Shown here piece after piece: positions 15,682 through 23,894 of a stretch of DNA of 33,379 nt. This stretch comes from Bacteroidales bacterium UBA1714 (GTDB taxonomy: Bacteria > Bacteroidota > Bacteroidia > Bacteroidales > Paludibacteraceae), in NCBI GenBank assembly GCA_002317295.1, contig DCIY01000001.1, positions 1 to 33,379 of the forward strand, in the 5' to 3' direction. The first letter of the stretch is position 1; each line of letters starts with the position of its first letter. Both the position numbers and the translations under genes were made by a program. The notes beneath the pieces are model-generated. The model did no database searches. It was not told the DNA's origin and saw only the letters and a program-made list of their open reading frames with translations.

Positions 15682-17454
15682 ATGTTTAGAACAGTAACTT
15701 GTGGTGAGCTTCGGCTTGCCGATGTATCAAAATCGGTTACACTCGCCGGGTGGGTACAGCGTATCCGCAAAATGGGTGGTTTGACGTTTATCGATTTGCG
15801 CGATCGATATGGCATTACACAGTTGGCGCTAAATGGGGATAAGCTGTCCCTGGCCGATGGTATAGGACGCGAATATGTGTTGCAGGTGAGTGGGGTAGTG
15901 ATTGAGCGTCAAAGCAAAAACATGCAGTTGCCTACCGGCGAGATTGAGATTGATGTACAGGAACTGAAGATTCTCAATCCGGCCATGACACCGCCGTTTA
16001 CCATAGAGGATGAAACCGATGGTGGAGATGATCTGCGCATGAAATATCGTTACCTGGATCTGCGTCGTCCTATCGTGCGCAAGAACCTCGAACTGCGTCA
16101 CAAGATGGCCTTTGAGGTGCGCCGCTATCTGGATGAACAGGGATTCTTGGAGGTAGAGACGCCGGTGCTGGTCAACTCAACTCCCGAGGGAGCACGCGAC
16201 TTTATTGTGCCCAGCCGAATGAATCCCGGGACGTTCTATGCTTTGCCCCAATCGCCACAAACGCTCAAACAACTGTTGATGGTTTCGGGTTTTGACCGTT
16301 ATTTCCAGATTGTCAAATGTTTCCGCGATGAGGACCTGCGTGCAGACCGTCAACCCGAGTTTACACAGATAGACTGCGAGATGTCGTTTGTGGAACAGGA
16401 GGATATCCTGAATATGTTCGAAGGGATGTCCCGCCACCTGTTTAAGGCTATTCTCAACATTGACCTGCCCAAACTGCCTCGTATGACCTGGGCAGATGCC
16501 ATGAAGTATTATGGCAGTGATAAACCCGATACACGTTTTGGTATGCGTTTTGTAGAACTGCAGGATATCTTCCATGCGGCAGAGGCACAAAAGGCAGAAG
16601 AGGATAAATTCTCTGTCTTTAACCATGCCGCTTATATCGGAGGTATATGTGCTACCGGTTGTGCAGGTTATACCCGCAAACAACTGGATCAGCTCACCGA
16701 ATTTGTGCGTCGTCCACAGGTAGGTGCCAAGGGTATGGTCTACGCCAGAGTGGAATCCGATGGCAGTGTCAAGTCCAGCGTGGATAAGTTCTATTCGCCG
16801 GAAGTGCTGGCTCATGTGGCTCAGGCAATGGAGGCTCAACCGGGTGATCTGTTGCTGATTCTCAGCGGTGAGGATGCCATGAAGACCCGCAAACAACTCA
16901 GCGAACTGCGTTTGGAGATGGGTCGTCAGTTGGGTCTGCGTGATCCCAAAAAGTTCTCCTGCCTCTGGGTGGTTGATTTTCCCATGTATGAATGGAGCGA
17001 CGAGGAAAATCGTCTGATGGCCATGCACCATCCGTTTACCAGTCCCAAACCCGAAGATATCCCCTTGCTGGACACCGATCCCGCAGCCGTCAGAGCCAAT
17101 GCCTACGATATGGTCATCAATGGTGTCGAAGTGGGTGGCGGCAGTATTCGTATTCATGATGCCAAACTGCAGGAAAAGATCTTTGAGATTCTGGGCTTTA
17201 CCCCTGAGCAGGCACAAACCAAGTTTGGCTTCCTGATGAATGCCTTCAAATACGGAGCGCCACCTCATGGAGGTCTGGCTTATGGTTTGGATCGCTTCGT
17301 CAGTCTGTTCGCCGGACTCGACAGCATCCGCGACTGCATCGCTTTCCCCAAAAACAATCAGGGCAAAGATGTGATGCTCGGTGCTCCCGGTGTGGTGGAT
17401 CAGATCCAATTGGATGAACTGATGATTGATGTACGAGAGCCGGAAAAAAAATAA
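15682..17454 (+). CDS. aspS: Aspartyl-tRNA synthetase
   Basis: AspRS charges tRNA-Asp with aspartate using ATP. The 590-residue protein has the bacterial layout: an N-terminal OB-fold anticodon-binding domain (1-110; VTLAGWVQRIRKMGGLTFIDLRDRYG), the class II catalytic core with motif 1 (GFLEVETPVL), the substrate site ALPQSPQTLKQLLM, motif 2 (FRDEDLRADRQPEFTQID), the bacterial GAD insertion (about 275-420), and motif 3 (GLAYGLDRFVSL). Length is normal. Whether it discriminates Asp from Asn tRNA cannot be judged by eye. It starts 47 bp after the esterase in an AT-rich gap with no recognisable consensus promoter. Confidence 0.97.
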   Translation: MFRTVTCGELRLADVSKSVTLAGWVQRIRKMGGLTFIDLRDRYGITQLALNGDKLSLADGIGREYVLQVSGVVIERQSKNMQLPTGEIEIDVQELKILNPAMTPPFTIEDETDGGDDLRMKYRYLDLRRPIVRKNLELRHKMAFEVRRYLDEQGFLEVETPVLVNSTPEGARDFIVPSRMNPGTFYALPQSPQTLKQLLMVSGFDRYFQIVKCFRDEDLRADRQPEFTQIDCEMSFVEQEDILNMFEGMSRHLFKAILNIDLPKLPRMTWADAMKYYGSDKPDTRFGMRFVELQDIFHAAEAQKAEEDKFSVFNHAAYIGGICATGCAGYTRKQLDQLTEFVRRPQVGAKGMVYARVESDGSVKSSVDKFYSPEVLAHVAQAMEAQPGDLLLILSGEDAMKTRKQLSELRLEMGRQLGLRDPKKFSCLWVVDFPMYEWSDEENRLMAMHHPFTSPKPEDIPLLDTDPAAVRANAYDMVINGVEVGGGSIRIHDAKLQEKIFEILGFTPEQAQTKFGFLMNAFKYGAPPHGGLAYGLDRFVSLFAGLDSIRDCIAFPKNNQGKDVMLGAPGVVDQIQLDELMIDVREPEKK

Positions 17455-17458
17455 TATC

Positions 17459-17480
17459 ATTAGGGTCCTAATCGCGATTA
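17459..17480. promoter_or_regulatory. Two overlapping palindromes upstream of lon
   Basis: ATTAGG-GT-CCTAAT (17459-17472) overlaps TAATCGCGATTA (17469-17480), a perfect 12-bp palindrome. They lie 5 bp after the aspS stop and about 30-50 bp upstream of the possible lon starts. They could be an operator or a switching hairpin in the aspS-lon mRNA. No regulator is identified. Confidence 0.4.
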
Positions 17481-17511
17481 TGTAAAATAGCATAGGGACG
17501 CATGTACCCTT

Positions 17512-19923
17512 TTGGATTTAAAGTTTAAACAAGTGACAAAAGAATATAAAGATTTAGAACACGATAAAATCAACATCATCACCGACGGGGATACCATGGA
17601 AGTGTTACCACTCAAGAACATGGTCTTGTATCCCGGTGTGATGATCAGTGTCAGCGTGACACGCCAATCATCCCAACGACTGGTGCAGACTGCACAAATG
17701 AATCAACAGTTGGTGGCGGTGTTGTGCCAAAAAGACCGTAATGTACAGGAACCCAAAGAGAATGACCTGTACCCCATTGGAAGTGCCGGACGCATTCGCA
17801 GATTGCTCAAAATGCCCGATGGCAGCACCATCGTCGTGTTGGAAGGTGTAGACCGCATTCAGGCTACCCAACTGATGTGTTCGGAGGAAGGTAAGATTTA
17901 TGCCAAGGTACAGATATACAGCGAACAGGTGCCCAAAACCTCCAATAAGGAGTTTACCGCCCTGATATCCTCCATTCGCAAAACTGCCATTAAGGCCATC
18001 GAATCCTGCGAAGGACAGCCTCAGGAATCGGTTGCGTTTATTCGTACGCTGGATATCCCCGAAGAGGTCATCAATTATGTCATTGTCAACTATGCCTTCA
18101 GCATTGAGACCAAACAGCAATTGCTGGAAGTGACGGATGTCAATGAACGCGGGACACGGTTGTTGGAACTGCTCAATAAGGAGTTGCAGATGCTCAAGAT
18201 GCAACAGGAGATGCGGCAAAAAGCGCAAAAAGATATTGAGAAGGATCAACGCGAATATTTCCTGCACCACCAGCTACAAGCCATCCAACGCGAATTGGGC
18301 GATACGGGTGAGAAGACGCTGAATGATATGCGGGAGCGAGCCAAATCAAAACATTGGTCCGAGGCGGTCAAAAAGCGGTTTGAAGACGAACTGCTCAAAC
18401 TGCAGCGCACCCCTACCCATGCCCCCGATTATTCGATTCAGCAAAACCTGTTGGAGACCATTCTCGATTTGCCCTGGAACGAGTACAGCGAGGATAATTA
18501 TGACCTGGCGCACGCACAGCAGGTTTTGGATCGTGACCACTTTGGCATGGAGAAAGTCAAAGAGCGTATCATCGAGTATCTGGCCGTTCAGGGACAGTTG
18601 GTCCATATCAAAAAGAACAAGGCCAATCCCCACTCCGTCAAGTCCCCTATCCTATGCCTGTACGGTCCTCCCGGTGTGGGCAAAACATCCCTGGGCAAAT
18701 CGATTGCACAGGCGCTGGGACGCAAGTACGCCCGTATCTCTTTGGGCGGATTACACGATGAAGCAGAGATACGTGGACACCGCAAGACCTATATAGGGGC
18801 CATGCCCGGACGAATCATTGAGAACATCCGTAAAGTCCAAACCTCCAATCCGGTGTTTGTGTTGGACGAAATCGATAAGATAGGTGCGGATTACAAAGGG
18901 GATCCTACGTCTGCGTTGCTGGAAGTGCTGGATCCGGAACAGAATAACACCTTCCACGATAATTACCTGGATATCGATTATGACCTGAGTCAGGTGCTCT
19001 TTATTGCCACGGCCAACTCGCTGGACACCATTCCCCGTCCGCTGTTGGACCGAATGGAACTCATTGAGATGACCGGTTACCTGATGGAGGAAAAGATAGA
19101 GATAGCCAAACATCATCTGCTGCCTAAGCAATTGGAGAACCATGGACTCAAACCCAGCCAACTGAAACTCAAAAACAACGTGCTGGAGTTTGTCATTGAC
19201 CGGTATACCCGCGAATCAGGCGTCAGAAACCTCGATCGCCAATTGGCTACCCTGTGCCGCAAAGTGGTGACAGCCAATGCCAAAAACGAAGAGCATCCGG
19301 CGAGTCTGAATCAGGAACAGATCATTCACTACCTGGGGCAACCGCGTTATACACGGGAAGCATGGGAAACCAACAAATACATCGGTGTGGTGACCGGTTT
19401 GGCCTGGACACAGGTGGGCGGTGAGATCCTCTTTATTGAGACCTCCTTATCCACCAGCAAGCAACCTACCCTCACCCTGACGGGTAATTTGGGAGATGTG
19501 ATGAAGGAAAGTGCCACCCTGGCTTTGGGATACATCAAGGCCCACGCCAGGGAGTTTGGTATTGCCCCCAAGGACTTGGACACCACGGCGGTGCATATCC
19601 ATGTGCCCGAAGGAGCCATTCCCAAGGATGGACCCAGTGCCGGCATCACCATGACCACCGCTTTGGTCAGTGCGTTTACCCATCGTAAGGTGCGTGCACG
19701 CATTGCCATGACAGGAGAAATGACCCTGAGAGGTAAGGTATTGCCGATTGGTGGAGTCAAAGAAAAGATCCTGGCCGCCAAACGGGCTGGAATAACGGAT
19801 TTGGTACTCTGCCTGGAAAATCGCAAAGATGTGGAATCGATACCCGCCATGTATTGCAAAGGCCTCACGTTCCACTACGTGCAGGACATACGCGAAGTGA
19901 TTGATTTTGCGTTACTTAAGTAA
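17512..19923 (+). CDS. lon: ATP-dependent protease Lon
   Basis: Lon degrades misfolded and regulatory proteins in the cytoplasm. Domains by residue from this start: N-terminal substrate-binding domain (about 30-230; LPLKNMVLYPGVM), helical region, AAA+ module with Walker A GPPGVGKT (385-392) and Walker B VFVLDEIDK, and C-terminal protease domain with catalytic Ser709 in PKDGPSAG and Lys752 in GGVKEK, the spacing seen in E. coli Lon. The start is uncertain: the frame has only TTG 17512 and GTG 17533 before the first ATG at 17596, which would begin right at the conserved LPLKN block. ATG 17502 is in another frame. The last four codons TTA CTT AAG TAA form a palindrome shared with the convergent gene. 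Confidence 0.93.
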   Translation: MDLKFKQVTKEYKDLEHDKINIITDGDTMEVLPLKNMVLYPGVMISVSVTRQSSQRLVQTAQMNQQLVAVLCQKDRNVQEPKENDLYPIGSAGRIRRLLKMPDGSTIVVLEGVDRIQATQLMCSEEGKIYAKVQIYSEQVPKTSNKEFTALISSIRKTAIKAIESCEGQPQESVAFIRTLDIPEEVINYVIVNYAFSIETKQQLLEVTDVNERGTRLLELLNKELQMLKMQQEMRQKAQKDIEKDQREYFLHHQLQAIQRELGDTGEKTLNDMRERAKSKHWSEAVKKRFEDELLKLQRTPTHAPDYSIQQNLLETILDLPWNEYSEDNYDLAHAQQVLDRDHFGMEKVKERIIEYLAVQGQLVHIKKNKANPHSVKSPILCLYGPPGVGKTSLGKSIAQALGRKYARISLGGLHDEAEIRGHRKTYIGAMPGRIIENIRKVQTSNPVFVLDEIDKIGADYKGDPTSALLEVLDPEQNNTFHDNYLDIDYDLSQVLFIATANSLDTIPRPLLDRMELIEMTGYLMEEKIEIAKHHLLPKQLENHGLKPSQLKLKNNVLEFVIDRYTRESGVRNLDRQLATLCRKVVTANAKNEEHPASLNQEQIIHYLGQPRYTREAWETNKYIGVVTGLAWTQVGGEILFIETSLSTSKQPTLTLTGNLGDVMKESATLALGYIKAHAREFGIAPKDLDTTAVHIHVPEGAIPKDGPSAGITMTTALVSAFTHRKVRARIAMTGEMTLRGKVLPIGGVKEKILAAKRAGITDLVLCLENRKDVESIPAMYCKGLTFHYVQDIREVIDFALLK
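19912..19923. other. 12-bp palindrome forming both stop regions of convergent genes
   Basis: TTACTTAAGTAA is its own reverse complement. In lon it reads Leu-Leu-Lys-stop; on the other strand it reads Leu-Leu-Lys-stop for the exported protein. No terminator hairpin separates the genes, so transcripts must run into each other or end by another mechanism. Confidence 0.9.
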
Positions 19924-21291
19924 CCTGCCCTGCATGTCAAACCATCGGTCGTAACAGCGAATCACCATCCGACCATGATCCAGGTACTTCTCGCACGAGG
20001 GGTACCTGGTTTCGTTCTCCACGGGTTCCAAGTCCGTCCACGGATAGGGATAAGAGGTCCACACCATCATCTGCGGTTCCTCAGGCACCTCACTCACTTC
20101 CATCAGCACCCAGGCCTGCGCTATCGTACTGCGATTGGCCAGCGTCATGGCCGCCAAGACAGGATCAGCCATATAGTCCAACCACAACAGATAGGTGCCA
20201 CTGACCGCCTGATCGGGGGTATACAGTTCCACGGTATGGTGCTCATGCTCCGCATATAACCATGGGGTCGTATTGGCAGCCAGTTTTTTGGAACTGTACC
20301 CCACCCCGGTTTGGGAGGCTTGATGAATAACAGTCACCGAATCGTCTGTGAAATGCAGCACATACCGCAAACTGTCTGCCACCACTTGGGTGGACCATCG
20401 GTATATCCCGTCACTGTCCGTCAGGACAATGGGTTGCGTGTGCATCGCATGATCCCTGACACCGGATGAGAGCATCAGCCAATGGTCTTCATGAGCCAAT
20501 GCCAATACATATTCGCCATCCGTATAGTCCGTAGCCTGGGACAAATGGTACGCAGGGTGTTCCATGGCATACACGGCATACAGGGCGGTATCAGAGGCGG
20601 GATACAGCGTATCCAGAGGAGCATAATCATAGAGCTGGAGTCCGGGAGTCAGGTCCATATCTTCCACCTGGTTCAGTGCCGTATATCCCCACCCGATGTG
20701 ACGCCATCCGGGATAGGTAGTCTCGCTCATTTGAGGCAGACAGATACCACTGCCCGCAGCGGTTTCGCTGGATAAGATCCACCGACTGCCGGCGGGCGTC
20801 TGGTAGTTCAGTTGTACCGAATGGGCCACCGGCGGGGCTGTGGTATACGATACCACCACTTTTTCCAGATTCACCGAATTGGTCATTCCTATGATCGTCA
20901 GAATAATGGAAGCATTATAGCCCACGGTTTGGGAACTGGTCAGCACCGGAATGGGCAGATAAGTCGTGGAGTACGATTGGTTCGTTCCCGGCCAGGTATT
21001 ATAATTGCCGGACAGCACCACCGTATTGGCCTGAGGCAGATTGAGCATCAGGGTGGCCGCTCCGGAAGCAGTATTGGACTTGAGATAGGCCTGTATGCGG
21101 GTAATGGTTCCGGCAGGCATATGGGAGATCACCAGGGTGGCGGTGTCGCCTTTGCGCACGGCCCCTTTGGATCCACTGGTATTGGTCCAACTCACACTCA
21201 TCTCACTGCTCACCTCCCCACTGAGTTGGGCACTGTTGTACGACGACACGGTAGCCGTCAGCACCGAAACAAGTAAGATCAATAGATTCAT
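19912..21291 (-). CDS. Exported multi-domain protein with shared C-terminal tail
   Basis: A 459-residue secreted protein I cannot assign to a named family. It starts with a signal peptide (MNLLILLVSVLTATVSS). The next 150 residues look like a beta-sandwich (KGDTATLVISHMPAGTITRIQAYLKSN... VNLEKVVVSY) of the kind found in Bacteroidales adhesin-like proteins. A region with VQLNYQTPAGSR, GWRHIGWGYT and DTLYPASDTALYAVY resembles an InlB B-repeat-type module; then further beta-rich sequence. It ends with EKYLDHGRMVI... WFDMQGRLLK, aligning with the tails of two other exported proteins here. ATG 21291 is chosen because the signal peptide follows directly. It is the last gene of the gmd-fcl-ugd group and overlaps the end of lon by 12 bp, tail to tail. 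Confidence 0.75.
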   Translation of the reverse strand: MNLLILLVSVLTATVSSYNSAQLSGEVSSEMSVSWTNTSGSKGAVRKGDTATLVISHMPAGTITRIQAYLKSNTASGAATLMLNLPQANTVVLSGNYNTWPGTNQSYSTTYLPIPVLTSSQTVGYNASIILTIIGMTNSVNLEKVVVSYTTAPPVAHSVQLNYQTPAGSRWILSSETAAGSGICLPQMSETTYPGWRHIGWGYTALNQVEDMDLTPGLQLYDYAPLDTLYPASDTALYAVYAMEHPAYHLSQATDYTDGEYVLALAHEDHWLMLSSGVRDHAMHTQPIVLTDSDGIYRWSTQVVADSLRYVLHFTDDSVTVIHQASQTGVGYSSKKLAANTTPWLYAEHEHHTVELYTPDQAVSGTYLLWLDYMADPVLAAMTLANRSTIAQAWVLMEVSEVPEEPQMMVWTSYPYPWTDLEPVENETRYPSCEKYLDHGRMVIRCYDRWFDMQGRLLK

Positions 21292-21377
21292 AACTATCGT
21301 GAGCGTAGCGAACAACTATCGTGAAACCAATATCGTGAAACAACTATCGTGAGCGCAGCGAACCACCATCGCGAAGC
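21292..21377. repeat. ACTATCGTGA units with GAGCGYAGCGAAC inserts
   Basis: Between ugd and the exported-protein gene, four ATCGTGA units alternate between two forms, with and without the suffix GCGTAGCGAAC or GCGCAGCGAAC, ending in a variant CCATCGCGAAGCTCAG. In mRNA orientation this is the leader of the exported-protein gene. GAGCGTAGCG also appears alone at about 2462. Confidence 0.75.
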
Positions 21378-22610
21378 TCAGTCCCTTCGGAACAAATCGC
21401 GGGTATAGACCTTGTCCTGGACGTCATCGAGACATGCGTCATAGCGGTTGGCAATGATAGCCTGGCTTTCGCGCTTAAACTGCTGCAGGTCATTGATTAC
21501 TTCGCTGCCAAAAAACAGGGTACCATTGTCGAGGGTGGGTTCATAGATAATCACCCGAGCTCCTTTGGCTTTAACGCGTTTCATGATGCCCTGAATGGAC
21601 GATTGACGAAAATTATCCGAATTGGATTTCATCGTGAGGCGATAGACACCGATGGTGGGTGTTAATGGTGAATGGTTGTTCCATTCGTTATTTTCACTAT
21701 AGCTGTACCACCCTGCCCGCTTCAGTACCTGATCGGCAATAAAATCCTTGCGGGTACGGTTACTTTCGACAATGGCCTGAATGAGGTTTTCGGGCACGTC
21801 GGCATAATTGGCCAACAGTTGTTTGGTATCCTTGGGCAGGCAGTAACCACCATAACCAAAACTGGGGTTATTATACTGATTACCGATGCGGGGATCGAGA
21901 CACACACCTGAGATAATCGATTGGGTATCCAAACCCTTAATCTCCGCATACGTATCCAGTTCGTTAAAGTAACTCACGCGCAATGCCAGATACGTATTGG
22001 CAAACAGTTTGACCGCTTCCGCCTCCGTCGTTCCCATATACAGGGTCGGTATATCCTGGGCAATGGCTCCCTCCTGCAGCAGCGCCGCAAACTGTTGGGC
22101 TTTGCTCAGCAATTCATCACACGGATAACCCACAATAATGCGCGAAGGGTACAGATTGTCGTACAATGCCTTGGATTCGCGCAGGAATTCCGGTGCAAAC
22201 AATATCTTCACACCCGGATGCTTCTCCCTCATCGATTGGGTATATCCTACGGGGACAGTGGACTTAATCACCATCACGGCAGCGGGATTGACCTTGCCCA
22301 CCAGTTCAATCACATCCTCCACATGGGAGGTGTCAAAATAGTTCTTTTGAGGATCATAATTGGTGGGAGCAGCAATGATGACAAACTCGGCATCGCGATA
22401 GGCGGCTTCGCCATCCAGCGTAGCAACCAGGTTCAGATTCTTCTCCCGAAAATACGCCTCTATATATTCATCCTGAATAGGAGACTGGCGATGGTTAATC
22501 ATCTCCACTTTTTGTGCTACGATGTCCACCGCCATCACCTCGTGATGTTGGGACAACAGTGTGGCCATACTCAGGCCCACATATCCGGTTCCTGCAACTG
22601 CTATTTTCAT
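21378..22610 (-). CDS. ugd: UDP-glucose 6-dehydrogenase
   Basis: Ugd oxidises UDP-glucose to UDP-glucuronate with two NAD+, supplying surface polysaccharides. The 410-residue protein has the Rossmann GTGYVGLS (7-14), DPRIGNQYNNPSFGYGGYCLPKDTKQL with catalytic Cys257, and VYTRDLF at the end, all as in enterobacterial Ugd. Compared with that protein there is an insertion near residues 299-318, and within it residues 311-318 (NNHSPLTP) are encoded by sequence matching the 7-bp intergenic units (AACCATTCACCATTAAC on the coding strand). The loop lies before the conserved GVYRLTMKS, so it probably does not disturb the active site. ATG 22610 lies 9 bp after the micro-ORF stop, preceded by AGGAAT. 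Confidence 0.94.
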   Translation of the reverse strand: MKIAVAGTGYVGLSMATLLSQHHEVMAVDIVAQKVEMINHRQSPIQDEYIEAYFREKNLNLVATLDGEAAYRDAEFVIIAAPTNYDPQKNYFDTSHVEDVIELVGKVNPAAVMVIKSTVPVGYTQSMREKHPGVKILFAPEFLRESKALYDNLYPSRIIVGYPCDELLSKAQQFAALLQEGAIAQDIPTLYMGTTEAEAVKLFANTYLALRVSYFNELDTYAEIKGLDTQSIISGVCLDPRIGNQYNNPSFGYGGYCLPKDTKQLLANYADVPENLIQAIVESNRTRKDFIADQVLKRAGWYSYSENNEWNNHSPLTPTIGVYRLTMKSNSDNFRQSSIQGIMKRVKAKGARVIIYEPTLDNGTLFFGSEVINDLQQFKRESQAIIANRYDACLDDVQDKVYTRDLFRRD

Positions 22611-22619
22611 ATTCCTAAT

Positions 22620-22745
22620 TTACAATCCTTGTATTTGTTTGGCGGTTCGTGCCACATAAATCTGATTTAAAGGTGATGTCTGCAGCAACTGCACTTCAGG
22701 CATGGGCATCACCTCACTATGTGGACTCACATACCGCTTATTCAT
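22620..22745 (-). CDS. 41-residue micro-ORF inside the gmd-ugd operon
   Basis: On the minus strand, ATG at 22745 opens a 41-codon frame (MNKRYVSPHSEVMPMPEVQL... TAKQIQGL) ending TAA at 22620-22622. It starts 1 nt after the stop of the upstream exported protein (TAA-T-ATG) and ends 9 nt before the ugd ATG, so it fills the gap exactly. The beginning KRYVSPHSEVMPMPEVQLLQTSP resembles short Bacteroidales peptides with a K-x-Y-x-x-P-x-x-x-V start that I recall as common but uncharacterised. No signal peptide or membrane segment. Spacing is the main evidence for a real gene; function is unknown. Confidence 0.65.
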   Translation of the reverse strand: MNKRYVSPHSEVMPMPEVQLLQTSPLNQIYVARTAKQIQGL

Positions 22746-22746
22746 A

Positions 22747-23892
22747 TTATTCTCCTGTTATCGGTTGCCCATAGAGGGTGTACATCTTTTTTCCACGACA
22801 AATCATCCACTGACCATGCACCCACACTTTCTCCACCCGGGTGCACTCCACCCTGCGGCATTCGTCCAACATCGTTGTCGGTCCCATATTGGGAGAACCG
22901 ATGCTCAGCAGTTGTCTGCCGGGTGCCGATGGCGCGGTAGACAGTTGGGGCACTTCGTCCAACATTAGATAGGCCTTATTGGCCGATAAGGAAGAACCGT
23001 CAGCACACAACCCAAACACCACACGACCGATGCTGTCCACGGTCAGCAGGTACTTGCCGGTTAAGTAGTTGCCGGAAGAACTGATGTCCTCAAAAGTACC
23101 ATATAGTCCATTCTTGTTTCCGGGGCTGCTGACGGCCTGACCCGAATAGGTCCACTTCACCTGATTGGCATCCTCGTCCCCCACATAGATATACGGCAAT
23201 CCGGCTTTCATGGAATCCACGGAACCCAAATGAATGACCTGATTATCCCCCGTTCCGGTCGTTCCCAGCACCTCAAAACAGGTACATCCCTGTATATCCT
23301 CCGCCCGTACGTTATACGGCACACATATCGTTCCCATCTTCACCGCCCCCAGCGCCCGCTGATACGCCTGTGTCTTACGCACAAAACTAACGGGTTTGTT
23401 GGTAGAAGTTATAGAACCACTGGCTGCAAAATAGTATGCATCACCGCTTTTGTAGTTTACAAAGTACTTTTTGCTGCTGCTACCGGTCCAACTGATATTT
23501 TCGCTGGCACTGCTTTCTTCCCATGCATCAGACGCTGTAGCGGGATTTAATGCACTATTAGCCACTCCTATGTAGGAGGAACCCTCATATTGAAAGGTAT
23601 GAAAATAGGCGCCTTGTTTAGTTCTGGCAATGGTAATTTCCATAGTTCCTTCCGGGGCGCTGGTAGAGATACTGTCTGTAAAAGAAAAACCATCAGATGT
23701 AGCCGTACCATAATTTTCCTGCATGCTGGCCAACGCCTTATACCCGTACTCCGATGCCGTAACGATGGCATAGGTTCCGTCAGGTAGCGGATTTTGACTG
23801 CTGTGTGCCATCAGTTGCCAAGTCGTTATCTCCTCCGCCTGAATGGCGAAAGTACACAACCCAACCCATATGCACATCAACAGTCGTCGCAT
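22747..23892 (-). CDS. Exported protein with shared C-terminal tail
   Basis: A 381-residue secreted protein of no family I can name. A signal peptide (MRRLLMCIWVGLCTFAIQA, cut near residue 19) is followed by a Ser/Thr/Gly-rich beta region with many aromatic residues (DGTYAIVTASEYGYKALASMQENYG). From about residue 185 comes a module recurrent in Bacteroidales surface proteins: VKMGTICVPYNV, CTCFEVLGT, IHLGSVDSMKAGLPYIYVGDE, NKAYLMLDEVP. It ends with EKVWVHGQWMICRG... MYTLYGQPITGE, aligning with the tails of the esterase and the 19912-21291 protein. It starts 2 nt after the fcl stop and is followed by a micro-ORF after 1 nt, so it belongs to the nucleotide-sugar operon. Confidence 0.78.
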   Translation of the reverse strand: MRRLLMCIWVGLCTFAIQAEEITTWQLMAHSSQNPLPDGTYAIVTASEYGYKALASMQENYGTATSDGFSFTDSISTSAPEGTMEITIARTKQGAYFHTFQYEGSSYIGVANSALNPATASDAWEESSASENISWTGSSSKKYFVNYKSGDAYYFAASGSITSTNKPVSFVRKTQAYQRALGAVKMGTICVPYNVRAEDIQGCTCFEVLGTTGTGDNQVIHLGSVDSMKAGLPYIYVGDEDANQVKWTYSGQAVSSPGNKNGLYGTFEDISSSGNYLTGKYLLTVDSIGRVVFGLCADGSSLSANKAYLMLDEVPQLSTAPSAPGRQLLSIGSPNMGPTTMLDECRRVECTRVEKVWVHGQWMICRGKKMYTLYGQPITGE

Positions 23893-23894
23893 GT

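Noticed and set aside
16177..17493. 438-codon open frame antisense to aspS
   Set aside because: Fully antisense to a diagnostic AspRS gene; no family motif and no promoter. Codon bias of the sense gene explains the open frame.
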